A stretch of 64,000 bases of DNA from assembly GCF_000244975.1 (NCBI RefSeq), contig NZ_CM001440.1, positions 1,725,538 to 1,789,537 on the forward strand, read 5' to 3'. The translations under genes and the position numbers were made by a program. Positions 26,889 to 36,230 of the stretch are shown piece by piece. Each line of letters starts with the position of its first letter. Positions within the stretch are counted from its first letter, which is position 1. Source of the DNA: Saccharomonospora cyanea NA-134 (GTDB taxonomy: Bacteria > Actinomycetota > Actinomycetes > Mycobacteriales > Pseudonocardiaceae). The notes beneath the pieces are model-generated. The model ran no database searches and had not been told where the DNA came from. It was given only the letters and a program-made list of their open reading frames with translations.

Positions 26889-28096
26889 GCGGCGCGACGA
26901 CACTGCTCGGCGCCATCGCCGACGTGGGCGCCGACCGGGTGCGCGGCGGCTACTCGCGACACGGTTTCGACCACGCCGACGCCGAACTGCGGGAGTGGTT
27001 CTCCTCGGAGGCCGCCGCGAGGGGGCTCGACGTGCACACCGATCGCAACGGCAACCTGTGGGCGTGGTGGGGAACGCCGGGGCCGGGTGCGGTGGTGACC
27101 GGAAGCCACCTCGACTCGGTACCCGGCGGTGGCGCGTTCGACGGACCGCTCGGCGTGGTGTCGGCCCTCGCCGCGGTGGACACGCTGCGCGCCACCGGGT
27201 TCCGGCCCGCCCGCCCGGTGGCCGTGGTGGTCTTCGCCGAGGAGGAAGGTGGCCGTTTCGGCGTGCCCTGCCTGGGCTCCCGCCTGCTGGCGGGCACGTT
27301 CGACGTCGACCGCGCCCGGAGGCTGCGCGACCCGGACGGCGTCACCCTGGCGGAGGCCGTCCGGGCCACGGGACTCGACCCGGCCCACCTCGGCCCTGAT
27401 CCCGAGGCGCTGTCGCGCATCGGCTGCTTCGTCGAGCTGCACGTGGAGCAGGGACGCGGGTTGGTGAACCTCGACGCACCCGTGGGGCTGGCCGACTCGA
27501 TCCTCGCGCACGGGCGCTGGCGGCTGACCTTCCACGGAGAGGGCAACCACGCCGGGGCCACGCCGCTGACCGACCGCAGGGATCCGATGCTGCCCGCCGC
27601 GTCGCTCGTGCTCGCCGCGCGCCGGGTCGCGGGCTCGGTGCCCGGGGCGCGAGCCACCGTGGGCCGGTTGGTGCCCAACCCCGGCGGCACCAACGTCATT
27701 CCGTCCACCGTGGACGTCTGGCTCGACGCCCGTGCACCCGGCGACGGTGACACGCGGCACGCCGTCGACGAGATCGTCGCCACGGCGCGGGAAACGGCCG
27801 AGCGGGAGGGCTGCACCGTCACCGTGCACGAGGAGTCGTACACCGGCACGGTCACCTTCGACAGCCGGTTACGGGACGAACTGGCGGGCGTGCTCGGTGG
27901 GGCGCCAGCCCTGCCGACGGGCGCCGGACACGACGCGGGCGTGCTCGCGGACCGCGTGCCCACCGCGATGCTGTTCGTGCGCAACCCCACCGGGGTCAGC
28001 CACGCCCCGGCCGAACACGCCGACGCCGACGACTGCGAGGCCGGGGTGGCCGCGCTCGCCCGTGTCCTCGCTCACCTCGCGGGGACACCGTGCTGA
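26885..28096 (+). CDS. M20-family amidohydrolase within the hut operon (allantoate amidohydrolase-like)
   Basis: 403 residues with the M20 allantoate amidohydrolase/beta-ureidopropionase layout: [20 protein letters not shown] (His, Asp, Asp), [10 protein letters not shown] (Glu), [12 protein letters not shown] (His), [18 protein letters not shown], and [15 protein letters not shown] (His). It starts inside hutU's stop codon and overlaps hutF by seven bases. Histidine breakdown via hutF yields N-formylglutamate, which needs a deformylase, and no HutG is present. This enzyme is therefore the natural candidate; the idea rests on context. The same gene order occurs in Streptomyces coelicolor as I recall it. 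One TTA codon (27869-27871) is present. Confidence 0.8.
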   Translation: MSGATTLLGAIADVGADRVRGGYSRHGFDHADAELREWFSSEAAARGLDVHTDRNGNLWAWWGTPGPGAVVTGSHLDSVPGGGAFDGPLGVVSALAAVDTLRATGFRPARPVAVVVFAEEEGGRFGVPCLGSRLLAGTFDVDRARRLRDPDGVTLAEAVRATGLDPAHLGPDPEALSRIGCFVELHVEQGRGLVNLDAPVGLADSILAHGRWRLTFHGEGNHAGATPLTDRRDPMLPAASLVLAARRVAGSVPGARATVGRLVPNPGGTNVIPSTVDVWLDARAPGDGDTRHAVDEIVATARETAEREGCTVTVHEESYTGTVTFDSRLRDELAGVLGGAPALPTGAGHDAGVLADRVPTAMLFVRNPTGVSHAPAEHADADDCEAGVAALARVLAHLAGTPC

Positions 28097-29418
28097 GCTA
28101 CTGGTGCGAACGCGCGTGGCTGCCGGACGGCCTCACCGGCGGCGTGCTCGTCACGGTGAGCGCCGACGGGACGATCACCGCCGTGGAACGCGCGCGACCC
28201 CGGCCCGACTCGCACCGCCTGCCGGGAGTGGTGCTTCCCGGGTTCGCCAACGCGCACTCCCACGCGTTTCACCGCGCGCTGCGGGGTCGCACCCACGGCG
28301 GCGACGCCTCCGGCGGCACGTTCTGGACCTGGCGTGAGACCATGTACCGGGTGGCGGAGCGCCTCGACCCCGACTCCTACCACCGCCTCGCCCGAGCCGT
28401 CTACGCCGAGATGGTCCTCGCCGGAGTCACGTGCGTGGGCGAGTTCCACTACGTGCACCACGCCCCGGACGGCCGCCGCTACGCGGAGCCGAACGCGATG
28501 GGCGAGGCGTTGCGGCAGGCCGCCGCCGACGCCGGGCTGCGTCTGACCCTGCTGGACACGTGTTACCTCACCGGCGGTATCGGTGAACCGCTTCGGGGCG
28601 TGCAGCGGAGGTTCGGCGACGGCAGCGTGGCGGCCTGGCGGGAGCGGGTCGAGGCCCTGACCGCTGGCGGCACCGACGCCACCACACGTGTCGGTGCGGC
28701 CGTGCACTCGGTGCGAGCCGTGCCCGCGCGCGAGTTGCCGGAGTTGGCCGCCGCGCTGCCGGGACGTCCCCTGCACGTCCACGTCTCCGAACAACCCGCC
28801 GAGAACGCGGCGTGCCGGGCCGCCCACGGTCGCAGCCCGGTGGAGCTGTTGTACGAGACCGGCGTGCTGTCCCCACGCACCACCGCCGTGCACGCCACCC
28901 ACCTGAGCCCCGGCGACGTGACACTGCTCGGCGACAGCGGTGCGGCGGTGTGCTGCTGCCCGAGCACGGAGGCCGATCTCGCCGACGGCCTCGGTCCCAT
29001 GCGTGAACTGGCCGACGCGGGCTGTCGGCTCTGCCTCGGCAGCGATCAGCATGCCGTGGTGGACCCGCTCGCGGAGTCTCGGGCTCTGGAACACGGTGAG
29101 CGGCTGCGTTCGGGGAGACGCGGGCGGTTCACACCCGGTGAGCTCGTCAATGCCGCCACTGTGGACGGGCACGCGGCGCTGGGGTGGCCGGAGGCCGGGA
29201 GAATCGCCCCCGGCGCGCCGTGCGATCTGGTGGCCGTGCGTGACGACACGCCGCGCACGGCGGGTGCGGAACCCGATCAGGTACCGCTGGTGGCTTCGGC
29301 CGCCGACGTGGCCACGGTGGTCGTCGGAGGCCGCATCATGGCATCGGAGGGAAAGCACACCACGCTCGGTGATGTGGGAGCACTGCTGGCACGCGAGGTC
29401 GGAGAGTTGTGGACATGA
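28090..29418 (+). CDS. hutF: Formimidoylglutamate deiminase
   Basis: 442 residues from the GTG at 28090. It converts N-formimidoyl-glutamate to N-formylglutamate and ammonia, and belongs to the amidohydrolase superfamily. Metal ligands can be seen in [16 protein letters not shown] (HxH), [14 protein letters not shown] (His), AVHATHLS (His), and [13 protein letters not shown] (Asp). The family-typical [18 protein letters not shown] is also present. Overlaps on both sides place it firmly in the hut operon. Confidence 0.92.
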   Translation: MLSYWCERAWLPDGLTGGVLVTVSADGTITAVERARPRPDSHRLPGVVLPGFANAHSHAFHRALRGRTHGGDASGGTFWTWRETMYRVAERLDPDSYHRLARAVYAEMVLAGVTCVGEFHYVHHAPDGRRYAEPNAMGEALRQAAADAGLRLTLLDTCYLTGGIGEPLRGVQRRFGDGSVAAWRERVEALTAGGTDATTRVGAAVHSVRAVPARELPELAAALPGRPLHVHVSEQPAENAACRAAHGRSPVELLYETGVLSPRTTAVHATHLSPGDVTLLGDSGAAVCCCPSTEADLADGLGPMRELADAGCRLCLGSDQHAVVDPLAESRALEHGERLRSGRRGRFTPGELVNAATVDGHAALGWPEAGRIAPGAPCDLVAVRDDTPRTAGAEPDQVPLVASAADVATVVVGGRIMASEGKHTTLGDVGALLAREVGELWT

Positions 29419-30575
29419 GATCGACGCTGATCACGGGCATCCGCGAGCTGACGACGAACGACGCGGACCTCGGCACGCTCGCCGACGCGGCGCTGGTGCT
29501 GTCGGGACCGCGTGTGGAGTGGGTGGGCCCCGCCGCGCAGGCGCCCGACGCGGACGACCGCGTCGACGTCGAGGGGCGCGCCGTGCTCCCCGGGTGGGTG
29601 GACAGCCACACGCACCTGGTGTTCGCCGGTGACCGGTCGGCCGAGTTCGCCGCGCGTCTCGCCGGGAAGCCCTACGAGGCGGCGGGTATCACCGTCACGG
29701 TGGAGGCGACGCGCGCCGCGCCGGACTACGAGCTCGTGGCGAACCTGCGACGCCTCGTCCGGGAGGCCGTGTGGCAGGGCACGACCTGCCTGGAGACCAA
29801 GACGGGCTACGGGCTCACCGTCGCCGACGAGACGCGAGCGGCACGCCTCGCGACAGGGCTCGTGGACGAGGTGACGTTCCTGGGCGCCCACGTGGTGCCG
29901 CCTGGTTGGAACGTCGACGACTACACCGACCTCGTGTGTGGCGAGATGCTCGACGCGGTGGCGCCGTACGTGGGGTGGGCCGACGTGTTCTGCGAACGCG
30001 GCGCGTTCGACGCCGACTCCGCGAAGGCGGTGCTCACCGCGGCCGCCGAGGCGGGACTGGGCCTGCGTGTCCACGGCAACCAGCTCGGTCCCGGCCCGGG
30101 GGTGCGGCTCGCGGTCGAACACGGTGCGGCCAGCGTGGACCACTGCACCCACCTCACTGACTCCGATGTGGACGCTCTGGCGAACTCCGACACCGTGGCG
30201 ACCCTGTTGCCCGCCTGCGATCTGTCCACCCGCCAGCCGTTGCCGGACGCGCGTACCCTGCTGGACGCGGGAGTCACCGTGGCGTTGGCCTCCAACTGCA
30301 ACCCCGGCTCCTCGTACACGACGTCCATGGCGTTCTGCGTGGCCACCGCGGTGCTCCAGCTGGGCATGACGGTGGAGGAGGCCGTGCGCGCGGCGACCTG
30401 GGGCGGCGCTCGGGCGCTGCGCCGCGACCGCGGTGAGGGCGCCGTCGGAGTGCTGCGCCCGGGCGCGCGAGCGGACGTGCACGTGCTCGACGCCCCGTCG
30501 GCCGTCCACCTCGCCTACCGCCCCGGTGTCCCGCTGACGCACGCGGTGTGGCGAGAGGGCAGGCGCGTGCGCTGA
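29415..30575 (+). CDS. hutI: Imidazolonepropionase
   Basis: 386 residues from the ATG at 29415, eight bases after a GGAGAG box and overlapping the hutF stop; a GTG at 29409 is less well placed. It opens imidazolonepropionate to formimidoyl-glutamate. Metal-binding motifs are [40 protein letters not shown] and [14 protein letters not shown]. It is the last gene of the hut operon. Confidence 0.93.
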   Translation: MRSTLITGIRELTTNDADLGTLADAALVLSGPRVEWVGPAAQAPDADDRVDVEGRAVLPGWVDSHTHLVFAGDRSAEFAARLAGKPYEAAGITVTVEATRAAPDYELVANLRRLVREAVWQGTTCLETKTGYGLTVADETRAARLATGLVDEVTFLGAHVVPPGWNVDDYTDLVCGEMLDAVAPYVGWADVFCERGAFDADSAKAVLTAAAEAGLGLRVHGNQLGPGPGVRLAVEHGAASVDHCTHLTDSDVDALANSDTVATLLPACDLSTRQPLPDARTLLDAGVTVALASNCNPGSSYTTSMAFCVATAVLQLGMTVEEAVRAATWGGARALRRDRGEGAVGVLRPGARADVHVLDAPSAVHLAYRPGVPLTHAVWREGRRVR

Positions 30576-30662
30576 AGCGAGACGTCCCGTCCCGTGTCCG
30601 CACTTCATGCACGCCTGTTCGCTAGTTGGTGTACGCCAAGCGTCATGGTTTACGGTGCCGCG

Positions 30663-31442
30663 GTGACGCGATCGACGAAGGCGGACACCCCATCGGCAGG
30701 GCCACACCGCCGTGTCCGATGGAGGCGTGCGGCGGTGTGGTCGGGCACGACGCTCGCCGGCTACGCCATGACGCTGTCCGTGGCGAGCGACACCGTGTAC
30801 CTGCTCGCCGTACCGGGAGTCTTGTGCCTGCTGACGGTGGTGATCATCGGGGTGCACCGGGTGCAACGACGCCGGGTGAACCCCTCCGCCGACGCGGACC
30901 CGCGCCGGCGACTGCGACTGCACCGTGCCGTGGTACTGCGCCGTTACGGCTCGCTGATGGCACTCGCCGCCGTGCTGTGCGCGGTGCCTTTCCTGGCCGA
31001 CGTCATGGTGCTGTATCCGCTCGTGGGCATCGGCTTGGGCGTGGCGAAGGTCGTGCACTACTTCCTTTTCGGCCAATTGTCCCTGCTGCGGGCGCAAGCC
31101 CGGGTACTGTCGGTCTACGAGCCGGAGTTCCGGGGCCCCGTGCGGATCGTTCTGGGGCTCGATCACGGCCGGTTGTGCCTGCGAGTGGGGGAGGGGCAGC
31201 GGCGGTCGCCGAGAATGGTGGCGCGCGGCGTCGCTGACCACCACGCCGACGAGCCCGGCATCGCCGGCGGTGGTCGGTTCGCCGGTGACGACGAGCTGGG
31301 CGGTGTGCTCGTGACCCCGGGCGGCGACCTGCTGTTGCTGGTGCCCCAGGACGGGAAGGACCGAGCGCGCCACCGTAGCCGTGCGGACGCCGAGCGGAAG
31401 GCGAAGGAACGGCGCGCCGGGCTGGACCGGCTGCATCCGTGA
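30663..31442 (+). CDS. Membrane protein of unknown function
   Basis: About 259 residues from a GTG at 30663; an ATG at 30645 is an alternative and neither has a strong ribosome binding site. Four hydrophobic stretches are visible in the first 150 residues (VWSGTTLAGYAMTLSVASDTVYLLAVPGVLCLLTVVIIGV and SLMALAAVLCAVPFLADVMVLYPLVGIGLGVAKVV). A soluble C-terminal part with a basic tail (DRARHRSRADAERKAKERRAGLDRL) follows. No family recognised. The next gene starts 13 bases after the stop, so the two are likely co-transcribed. Confidence 0.6.
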   Translation: MTRSTKADTPSAGPHRRVRWRRAAVWSGTTLAGYAMTLSVASDTVYLLAVPGVLCLLTVVIIGVHRVQRRRVNPSADADPRRRLRLHRAVVLRRYGSLMALAAVLCAVPFLADVMVLYPLVGIGLGVAKVVHYFLFGQLSLLRAQARVLSVYEPEFRGPVRIVLGLDHGRLCLRVGEGQRRSPRMVARGVADHHADEPGIAGGGRFAGDDELGGVLVTPGGDLLLLVPQDGKDRARHRSRADAERKAKERRAGLDRLHP

Positions 31443-31455
31443 GGGGGATTCGGTT

Positions 31456-32259
31456 GTGAGAGGTCGGGGTCGGTGGACGGTTGTGCTCGCGGCGGCAGGT
31501 GTCGTCGCGGTCGTCGCTGCCGTGGTCGTGGGCACCGAGCTCACGCGGGAGACACCCCAGGACGCCGGGCGGGGGACGGAAGCTGGGACGTGGTCGACGT
31601 TCGCGGCCGACGTCGTCGGCGTACGTCGCACGGACGAGCGGTCGCTGAGTCTCGTGGTGGAACTGCCGGCAGGTGGGGCGACCTGCGGACGCGACGCGCG
31701 GGTCGAGCACCTCCAGGACGACCTGCCGGATCGGCCGGACACCGTCTACGCGAACGTCGTGTACTCCGCGGTCCCGCCAGAGTTCGGCGAGTGTCCCGAG
31801 CGACGCACCACGGAGGTCCCGATGCGGGTGAGCGCGCCCCTCGGCGACCGGATGCTGCTGTTCAACAGCTCCGGTCCCGGGTGGGCTCCCGACGGCGACC
31901 ATTACCGGCTGTGCGACGACCTCCTCGGCTGCTCCCCGCCCGAGGACCACTGCGATCCCGTGTGGATCGACCAGGCCGTGTACCACCTGGACGTCCCGGT
32001 GAAGCGGCTGCGCAGCGTGCGTGAGATGCGCGGGTGCGACGGCACGTGGCTCGTCCTCGACGTGAACCCGGCCGTGGGCAACTGCCCGCCCGGCGGCGGA
32101 GACTGCGATCCCGGCGGCACCGTCAGTCGGTGGTTCCTGCGGTTCTCCGGCGAGGGCTGGGAGACGGTGCTGCGCACGGCCGAGGCGGGTTGCGCCGGAC
32201 TGGGCCGCCGGTTCGCGGACTTCCCGACGGCGCTGTGCGAGGACCTCCCCGCGCCGTGA
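31456..32259 (+). CDS. Membrane-anchored extracytoplasmic protein, unknown function
   Basis: 267 residues from the GTG at 31456, nine bases after GAGGGG. A single N-terminal hydrophobic helix (WTVVLAAAGVVAVVAAVVVGTEL) without a lipobox is followed by a soluble domain. It has at least nine cysteines (for example CDDLLGCSPPEDHCDP and GNCPPGGGDCDPGG), which suggests disulphide bonds outside the cell. No family recognised. It is paired with the membrane gene before it. Confidence 0.65.
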   Translation: MRGRGRWTVVLAAAGVVAVVAAVVVGTELTRETPQDAGRGTEAGTWSTFAADVVGVRRTDERSLSLVVELPAGGATCGRDARVEHLQDDLPDRPDTVYANVVYSAVPPEFGECPERRTTEVPMRVSAPLGDRMLLFNSSGPGWAPDGDHYRLCDDLLGCSPPEDHCDPVWIDQAVYHLDVPVKRLRSVREMRGCDGTWLVLDVNPAVGNCPPGGGDCDPGGTVSRWFLRFSGEGWETVLRTAEAGCAGLGRRFADFPTALCEDLPAP

Positions 32260-32271
32260 GCCGCCGACCGT

Positions 32272-32520
32272 TCACGCGTTCTCCGGAAGCGGCGGGATGT
32301 CGTGGGCCGGGAAGCCGGAGCGGACCCGCCATTCGCGGTCGCAGACCCAGCAGGTGGGGTCGTGCCACCATCCGGACAGCCCCACGAAGTCCCGTTCCTG
32401 TGGGGTGACCTCGGCGCCGCACAGCGTGGTGAACGCGATACCGGGATGCGGGGTGGCGGTCTTTTCGGCGTTGTAGGCGTGCCGCCGCCCTTCGGCCTGT
32501 TGCCAGCGAAACGGTTCCAT
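32272..32520 (-). CDS. Small actinobacterial zinc-finger-like protein
   Basis: 82 residues from the ATG at 32520, behind an AGGGGG box. It begins with PFRWQQAEGRRHAYN and contains one Cys in FTTLCGAEVTP plus a paired WHDPTCWVCDREWR, a pattern seen in short actinobacterial proteins annotated as zinc-finger-like. Metal binding by the Cys/His set is plausible. Such genes often sit beside Scr1-type XRE/DUF397 pairs, as here. Function unknown. Confidence 0.65.
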   Translation of the reverse strand: MEPFRWQQAEGRRHAYNAEKTATPHPGIAFTTLCGAEVTPQERDFVGLSGWWHDPTCWVCDREWRVRSGFPAHDIPPLPENA

Positions 32521-32568
32521 CAGTGACCCCCTGCCTGCCGATGTCTGCTGATCACGGTGGCTGTCTAG

Positions 32569-32602
32569 GGGCTGTAGCTGCAATCTCCCGATCGTGTGAC
32601 TT
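32569..32602 (+). repeat. 34-bp direct repeat, copy 1
   Basis: Begins GGGCTGTAGC and ends with ATCTCCCGATCGTGTGACTT. It differs from copy 2 at three of 34 positions. It sits about 50 bases upstream of the zinc-finger-like gene start. Confidence 0.75.
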
Positions 32603-32916
32603 GCCGTGCGGGGGGTGCTCCCGGACGAGCGGAAGGAAGGTCTCGCGACGACGGGTTCCGGCCTGAAGGCCATGGTGTCGCCTGCGTGGGTGCCGAAGGG
32701 CGGTCAGGGGCGTGGCCATGTCCGACCGACGCCCGCACACGCCGCGCGCCTGCTTCGCTGAGCGAAACGAGCGGAAGCGGTGACGCTGAAATATCCGGCA
32801 AGCGTATCGATTACTGGTGCGTGCCGGACACGGCTGGCGGGAAGTGCGGACACGCGTGCGCAGACTCCGGACACAGTGGTGGGGGAGTCGCCGGACGGCG
32901 CATCACCTGTCTTCAC

Positions 32917-32950
32917 GGGCTGTAGCAGTGATCTCCCGATCGTGTGACTT
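32917..32950 (+). repeat. 34-bp direct repeat, copy 2
   Basis: The same element, ending at the likely -35 region of the XRE gene. The last 20 bases are identical in both copies, which suggests a shared regulator site. Confidence 0.75.
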
Positions 32951-32985
32951 CTGGACCTCGTGTGGGGCTGGCTACGATCCCGCTC

Positions 32986-33843
32986 GTGCCTGTCGACACC
33001 ACCGGCCTGACGACCCGCGCTCGCGCACTGACGGCGGCGATCCGCAAGCTGCTCGCCGCGTCCGGAATGAGCGGTCGGGAGCTTTCGCAACGGCTGGGTT
33101 TCAGTCACGGCACGGTATCGCACTGGGCGACGGGGCGGCGCCTGCCGAGCCCGGAGGACATGGCGTCGTTGCTGACACTCCTCGGTATCAAGGGTCAGGA
33201 GAAGCAACGCCTCATCGACCTGGCCAGGCACGCGGCGGAGCCGAACTGGCTGGTGGTGGGCATGCCGGGGATCCCGCAACAACTCGCCGGGGCCATCGAG
33301 TCGGAGCGCCATGCGTCGGCCATGGTCGAGTGGTCCAGGGACATCGTGCCGGGGCTGTTGCAGACGGCCGACTACGCACGGGCACTCGCCACGGCGATCG
33401 GCCTTCCGGAGTCCGATGTCGACGCTCGGGTGCTGCTTCGGGTGGGACGGTCCGAGGTGATCACGCGGCGCGATCCCGTTCAGCTGTTGGCCCTCATCAG
33501 CGAGGACGCGCTGCACGAGAAGATCTGCGTGCCCGAGGTGATGCTCGACCAGCTCCGGCATCTGCTGAGCATGGCGGAACGGCCCAACGTCACCATCCAG
33601 GTCGTGCCGCCTCGTGTCGGGTGGCACCCCGGGTTGATCGGTCCGTTCGTGCTGTACTCGTTCCCCGACGCGCAACCCGTCGTGCATTTCGAGCACTACA
33701 GTTCGGGCGCGTTCGTCATCGACGAGGACGACGTGCACTCGTATCGGGACGCGGTAGAGGTCATCCGCGGTGTCGCGAGAAGCCCTGACGACTCCGCGGA
33801 ACTCATCGCGAAGATCGCTGACGATTTGGAGCAGACACTATGA
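32986..33843 (+). CDS. XRE-family regulator, Scr1/DUF5753 type
   Basis: 285 residues from the GTG at 32986, probably translated from a leaderless message given TACGAT eight bases upstream. The N-terminal helix-turn-helix is MSGRELSQRLGFSHGTVSHWATGRRLPSPEDMASLL. The larger C-terminal DUF5753 domain is recognisable from ESERHASAMVEWSRDIVPGLLQTADYARAL, ALISEDALHEKICVPEVM, and NVTIQVVPPRVGWHPGLIGPFVLYSF. In actinomycetes these regulators pair with a small DUF397 protein that opposes them. The next gene is exactly that, overlapping by four bases. Confidence 0.88.
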   Translation: MPVDTTGLTTRARALTAAIRKLLAASGMSGRELSQRLGFSHGTVSHWATGRRLPSPEDMASLLTLLGIKGQEKQRLIDLARHAAEPNWLVVGMPGIPQQLAGAIESERHASAMVEWSRDIVPGLLQTADYARALATAIGLPESDVDARVLLRVGRSEVITRRDPVQLLALISEDALHEKICVPEVMLDQLRHLLSMAERPNVTIQVVPPRVGWHPGLIGPFVLYSFPDAQPVVHFEHYSSGAFVIDEDDVHSYRDAVEVIRGVARSPDDSAELIAKIADDLEQTL

Positions 33844-34040
33844 CAGGTCCTCTTCCGTGGAGGAAGTCGAGTTACTCGGGACCCAACGGCAACTGCGTCG
33901 AGTTCGCTCCCGCCGACGACGGCAGTGGTGACGTGTTGATCCGCCACTCGAAGCGCCCGGACAGCACCGTGATCCGCTACACGGCGGCGGAGTGGACGGC
34001 GTTCATCGCGGGAGCCAAGGACGGCGAGTTCGACGTGTAA
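33840..34040 (+). CDS. DUF397 protein (Scr1-partner type)
   Basis: 66 residues with the DUF397 hallmark WRKSSYSGPNGNCVEFAP, then VLIRHSKRPDSTVIRYTAAEWTAFIAGAKDGEFD. It overlaps the XRE gene (ATGA), so the two are made together. In characterised streptomycete pairs the small partner binds and counteracts the XRE protein; the same is inferred here. Confidence 0.9.
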   Translation: MTGPLPWRKSSYSGPNGNCVEFAPADDGSGDVLIRHSKRPDSTVIRYTAAEWTAFIAGAKDGEFDV

Positions 34041-34283
34041 CGCCGGTTGGCCGGGGGACCTGTACTGGTCCGGCCTCGCCGGGCACGTTGGTCCGCATCG
34101 TCACGGTGCCTGGTTCCTCGGCCCGTACCGCTGTTTCCGAACTCACCGACACTCGAACGATCGACTCGACCCAGCAGGGCCAGGCGTTCACACTTCGGAT
34201 CCGCGTGTGGTGGCAGCGGTCGCCGATCGAGGCCCGCCTTCGTGCTGGACCGGCTGGATGGCCACCGCCCACGCGCCACTGTG

Positions 34284-34772
34284 TCAGGTGGTGAGCAACG
34301 TGGGCAGCACCACGAGACCGCTGTAGCGAACGCACCGGCCGAGAAACCCGACTGCGACGAACAGGCTCAGCCGCATCCTGGTGAGGCCGGCCAGTACGGT
34401 CGTCATCCCGAACGGTGGAAGTCCGACGACCGCACTGATCCCGAACAGGCTGATCATCCACTGTGGTCGTTGCTGGGCCCGCTCGGAAAGCCTTCGCAGA
34501 GCCTCGCCGATTCGCCCCCGGCGTCGTCCGTCCGGAAGGTCCGGTCGGCCGCGGCGGCGAAGCAGGGCGGGCAGCCGCAGTGATTCGCGTGCGGTGTAGT
34601 AGTACACCAGTTTCCCGGCTATCTGACCTCCTGCTCCGAGGATTCCCAGTGCCAGCCAGGGTAGGTCCGGCCGGTGGACGGCGAGTCCGAGAAGAAACAC
34701 CTCGAGACTGGCCACCGGGACGACGGCAGTGGCGAGTGCGAAGCCGAACGTCGCGAGAAGCCACATGGTCAT
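34284..34772 (-). CDS. Small VTT/DedA-like membrane protein
   Basis: 162 residues from the ATG at 34772 with GGAAGGG upstream. Hydrophobic segments (WLLATFGFALATAVVPVASLEVFLLGL; WLALGILGAGGQIAGKLVYYYTA; WMISLFGISAVVGLPPFGMTTVLAGL; LFVAVGFLGRCVRYSGLVVLP) and the GQIAGKLVYYYTAR and GLPPFGMTTVLAG patterns resemble the YqaA/SNARE-associated VTT group, shortened. Such proteins may flip lipids. Whether it belongs to the biosynthetic cluster that begins nearby is unclear. Confidence 0.55.
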   Translation of the reverse strand: MTMWLLATFGFALATAVVPVASLEVFLLGLAVHRPDLPWLALGILGAGGQIAGKLVYYYTARESLRLPALLRRRGRPDLPDGRRRGRIGEALRRLSERAQQRPQWMISLFGISAVVGLPPFGMTTVLAGLTRMRLSLFVAVGFLGRCVRYSGLVVLPTLLTT

Positions 34773-35238
34773 CAGTGCCCTTCCGTGGTGTCCACCAGTC
34801 GAGTTCAGCACCACGGGGCGGTACTCCACATCGGGTATGGCCCTTACCCGCGCCTGGAAACGGTCACCTAGGGGGCACTGTGAAAACGGCCGGATATTGT
34901 CACTGAACCGGGTGATAGGTGCGAAAAGGACGGGGCCGGATTTCATTCGTTGGAATTAATGGTTCATCTTCTTCGGGTCTGGGGTGATGCTCGGTCGATC
35001 GGGGCAACGCGATAGTGATCAATACGGCCGCTTGGCGCATTCCCGCACGTGTCGGCCTGTGATTGGGTGTGCTGTGTCGGCATCGCCGGCCGGTTCCGCG
35101 CCACGCTCGAGCGGGAGTTCCCGGGTCGAGCTTCCAGGGACCGGCGAGGTGGAGCCGGGAATCCGGGGAAGGGAATCGAAATGTCGCCACCGTTACACGG
35201 GCGTGACGAACACCGGTGACTTTCGCCATGGGGGAGGA
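34773..35238. other. Divergent intergenic region at the left edge of the biosynthetic cluster
   Basis: No gene is supported. The sequence between about 34880 and 35020 is distinctly AT-richer than the surroundings (for example near 34940-34960), as expected for promoters. The open frame upstream of the LuxR-type gene has no start with a ribosome binding site until 35239. Confidence 0.4.
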
Positions 35239-36219
35239 ATGCGTTTGCTCGGGGTTGGAACCGATGCCGAGACAGTGTACGAAACGCTGATCAGACATCC
35301 CAACGCCGGCCTGGTGGAACTCGGGTTCTGGCTCGGGTGGTCGCAGCGCCGCCTTTCGGAGGCACTGTCCGAGTTGCAGCATCGGGAATTGATCGAATCG
35401 GGTTGGAAGGGCCAGCGGGGCCCCGTGCTGGTCGACCCGAGCGTGGCGTTGCCCCGCCTCGTCGAGGCAGGCGAACTCGCACTGCAGCGCTACAGTGACG
35501 ACCTGGACCAGGCCAGGACACTGGCTACCACCCTCATCGAGCGGCATCGGCAGGCGTTGTCCGAGCCCGCCGACTTCCCGATCCGGCAGGTGGTGGGCCA
35601 CGCCGCGGTGCGTGACGTCGGGGAGCGGCTCGCGGCGAGCTGTGATGCCGAGGTGTTGACCACGGTCCCGGGAGCGATGTCGGCGTCGGCCGACGGGGAA
35701 GAGGACCGCAGGCTGCTCGACCGGGGAATCCGGGTTCGAAAGCTGTGCCTCCGGAGTGCCACCAACGACTCGGCCACCTCGGAGCACCTGCGCCGGCTGG
35801 TGGGTGCGGGAGGCCAGGTGCGGACCGTGCCCAGCCTTCCCGTGCGGATGTCGATCTACGATCGCGCCGTCGCCGTGGTGGCGGTCGAGCCGCGGCGCTC
35901 GCGAGACGAGGTCGTGGTCGTGCGAGGCACCGCCATCCTGACGGCCCTGTGCGCGTTGTTCGACGGCGAGTGGGGCCGTGCGCCGGAACTCGACGCCCCG
36001 TCTAGCCGGGACGACGACGGGCTCACCGACCTGGAACACGAGGTCCTGCGGTTGCTCGGTGACGGCCACACCGACGCCGTGGTCGCCCGCAAGATGGGTG
36101 TGTCGGTGCGCACCATTCGGAGGGTGATCGCCGAGCTGGCGGAGCGTCTGGGCGCGCGCAGCCGGTTCCAGATCGGTGCGCGCGCCGTCGAAGCGGGGTG
36201 GCTGTCCGGGGGAGGGTGA
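35239..36219 (+). CDS. LuxR-type regulator with TrmB-like N-terminus
   Basis: 326 residues from the ATG at 35239, preceded by GGGGGAGG. The N-terminal part (TVYETLIRHPNAGLVELGFWLGWSQRRLSEALSELQHRELIES) is a TrmB/MarR-like winged helix. The middle resembles the phospholipase-D-like sensor fold of similar regulators. The C-terminus is a LuxR helix-turn-helix (LTDLEHEVLRLLGDGHTDAVVARKMGVSVRTIRRVIAELAERLG). Such proteins are frequent pathway-specific activators in actinomycete clusters. It converges on the sbnB-like gene. Confidence 0.8.
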   Translation: MRLLGVGTDAETVYETLIRHPNAGLVELGFWLGWSQRRLSEALSELQHRELIESGWKGQRGPVLVDPSVALPRLVEAGELALQRYSDDLDQARTLATTLIERHRQALSEPADFPIRQVVGHAAVRDVGERLAASCDAEVLTTVPGAMSASADGEEDRRLLDRGIRVRKLCLRSATNDSATSEHLRRLVGAGGQVRTVPSLPVRMSIYDRAVAVVAVEPRRSRDEVVVVRGTAILTALCALFDGEWGRAPELDAPSSRDDDGLTDLEHEVLRLLGDGHTDAVVARKMGVSVRTIRRVIAELAERLGARSRFQIGARAVEAGWLSGGG

Positions 36220-36230
36220 GCGGCGCCGCT

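Larger units (their letters stand above)
32521..32985. other. Intergenic region with a duplicated element and a 13-bp palindrome
   Basis: No reliable gene lies in these 465 bases; the open frame at 32596-32925 lacks a ribosome binding site and family resemblance. It holds two copies of a 34-bp element (32569-32602 and 32917-32950) and a palindrome TTCGCTGAGCGAA (32754-32766). TACGAT at 32973-32978, eight bases before the XRE gene start, suggests a leaderless transcript. Confidence 0.5.

Noticed and set aside
32596-32925. A 109-codon open frame in the gap before the XRE gene
   Set aside because: No ribosome binding site, no recognisable motif, and it runs through the palindrome and into the repeated regulatory element.
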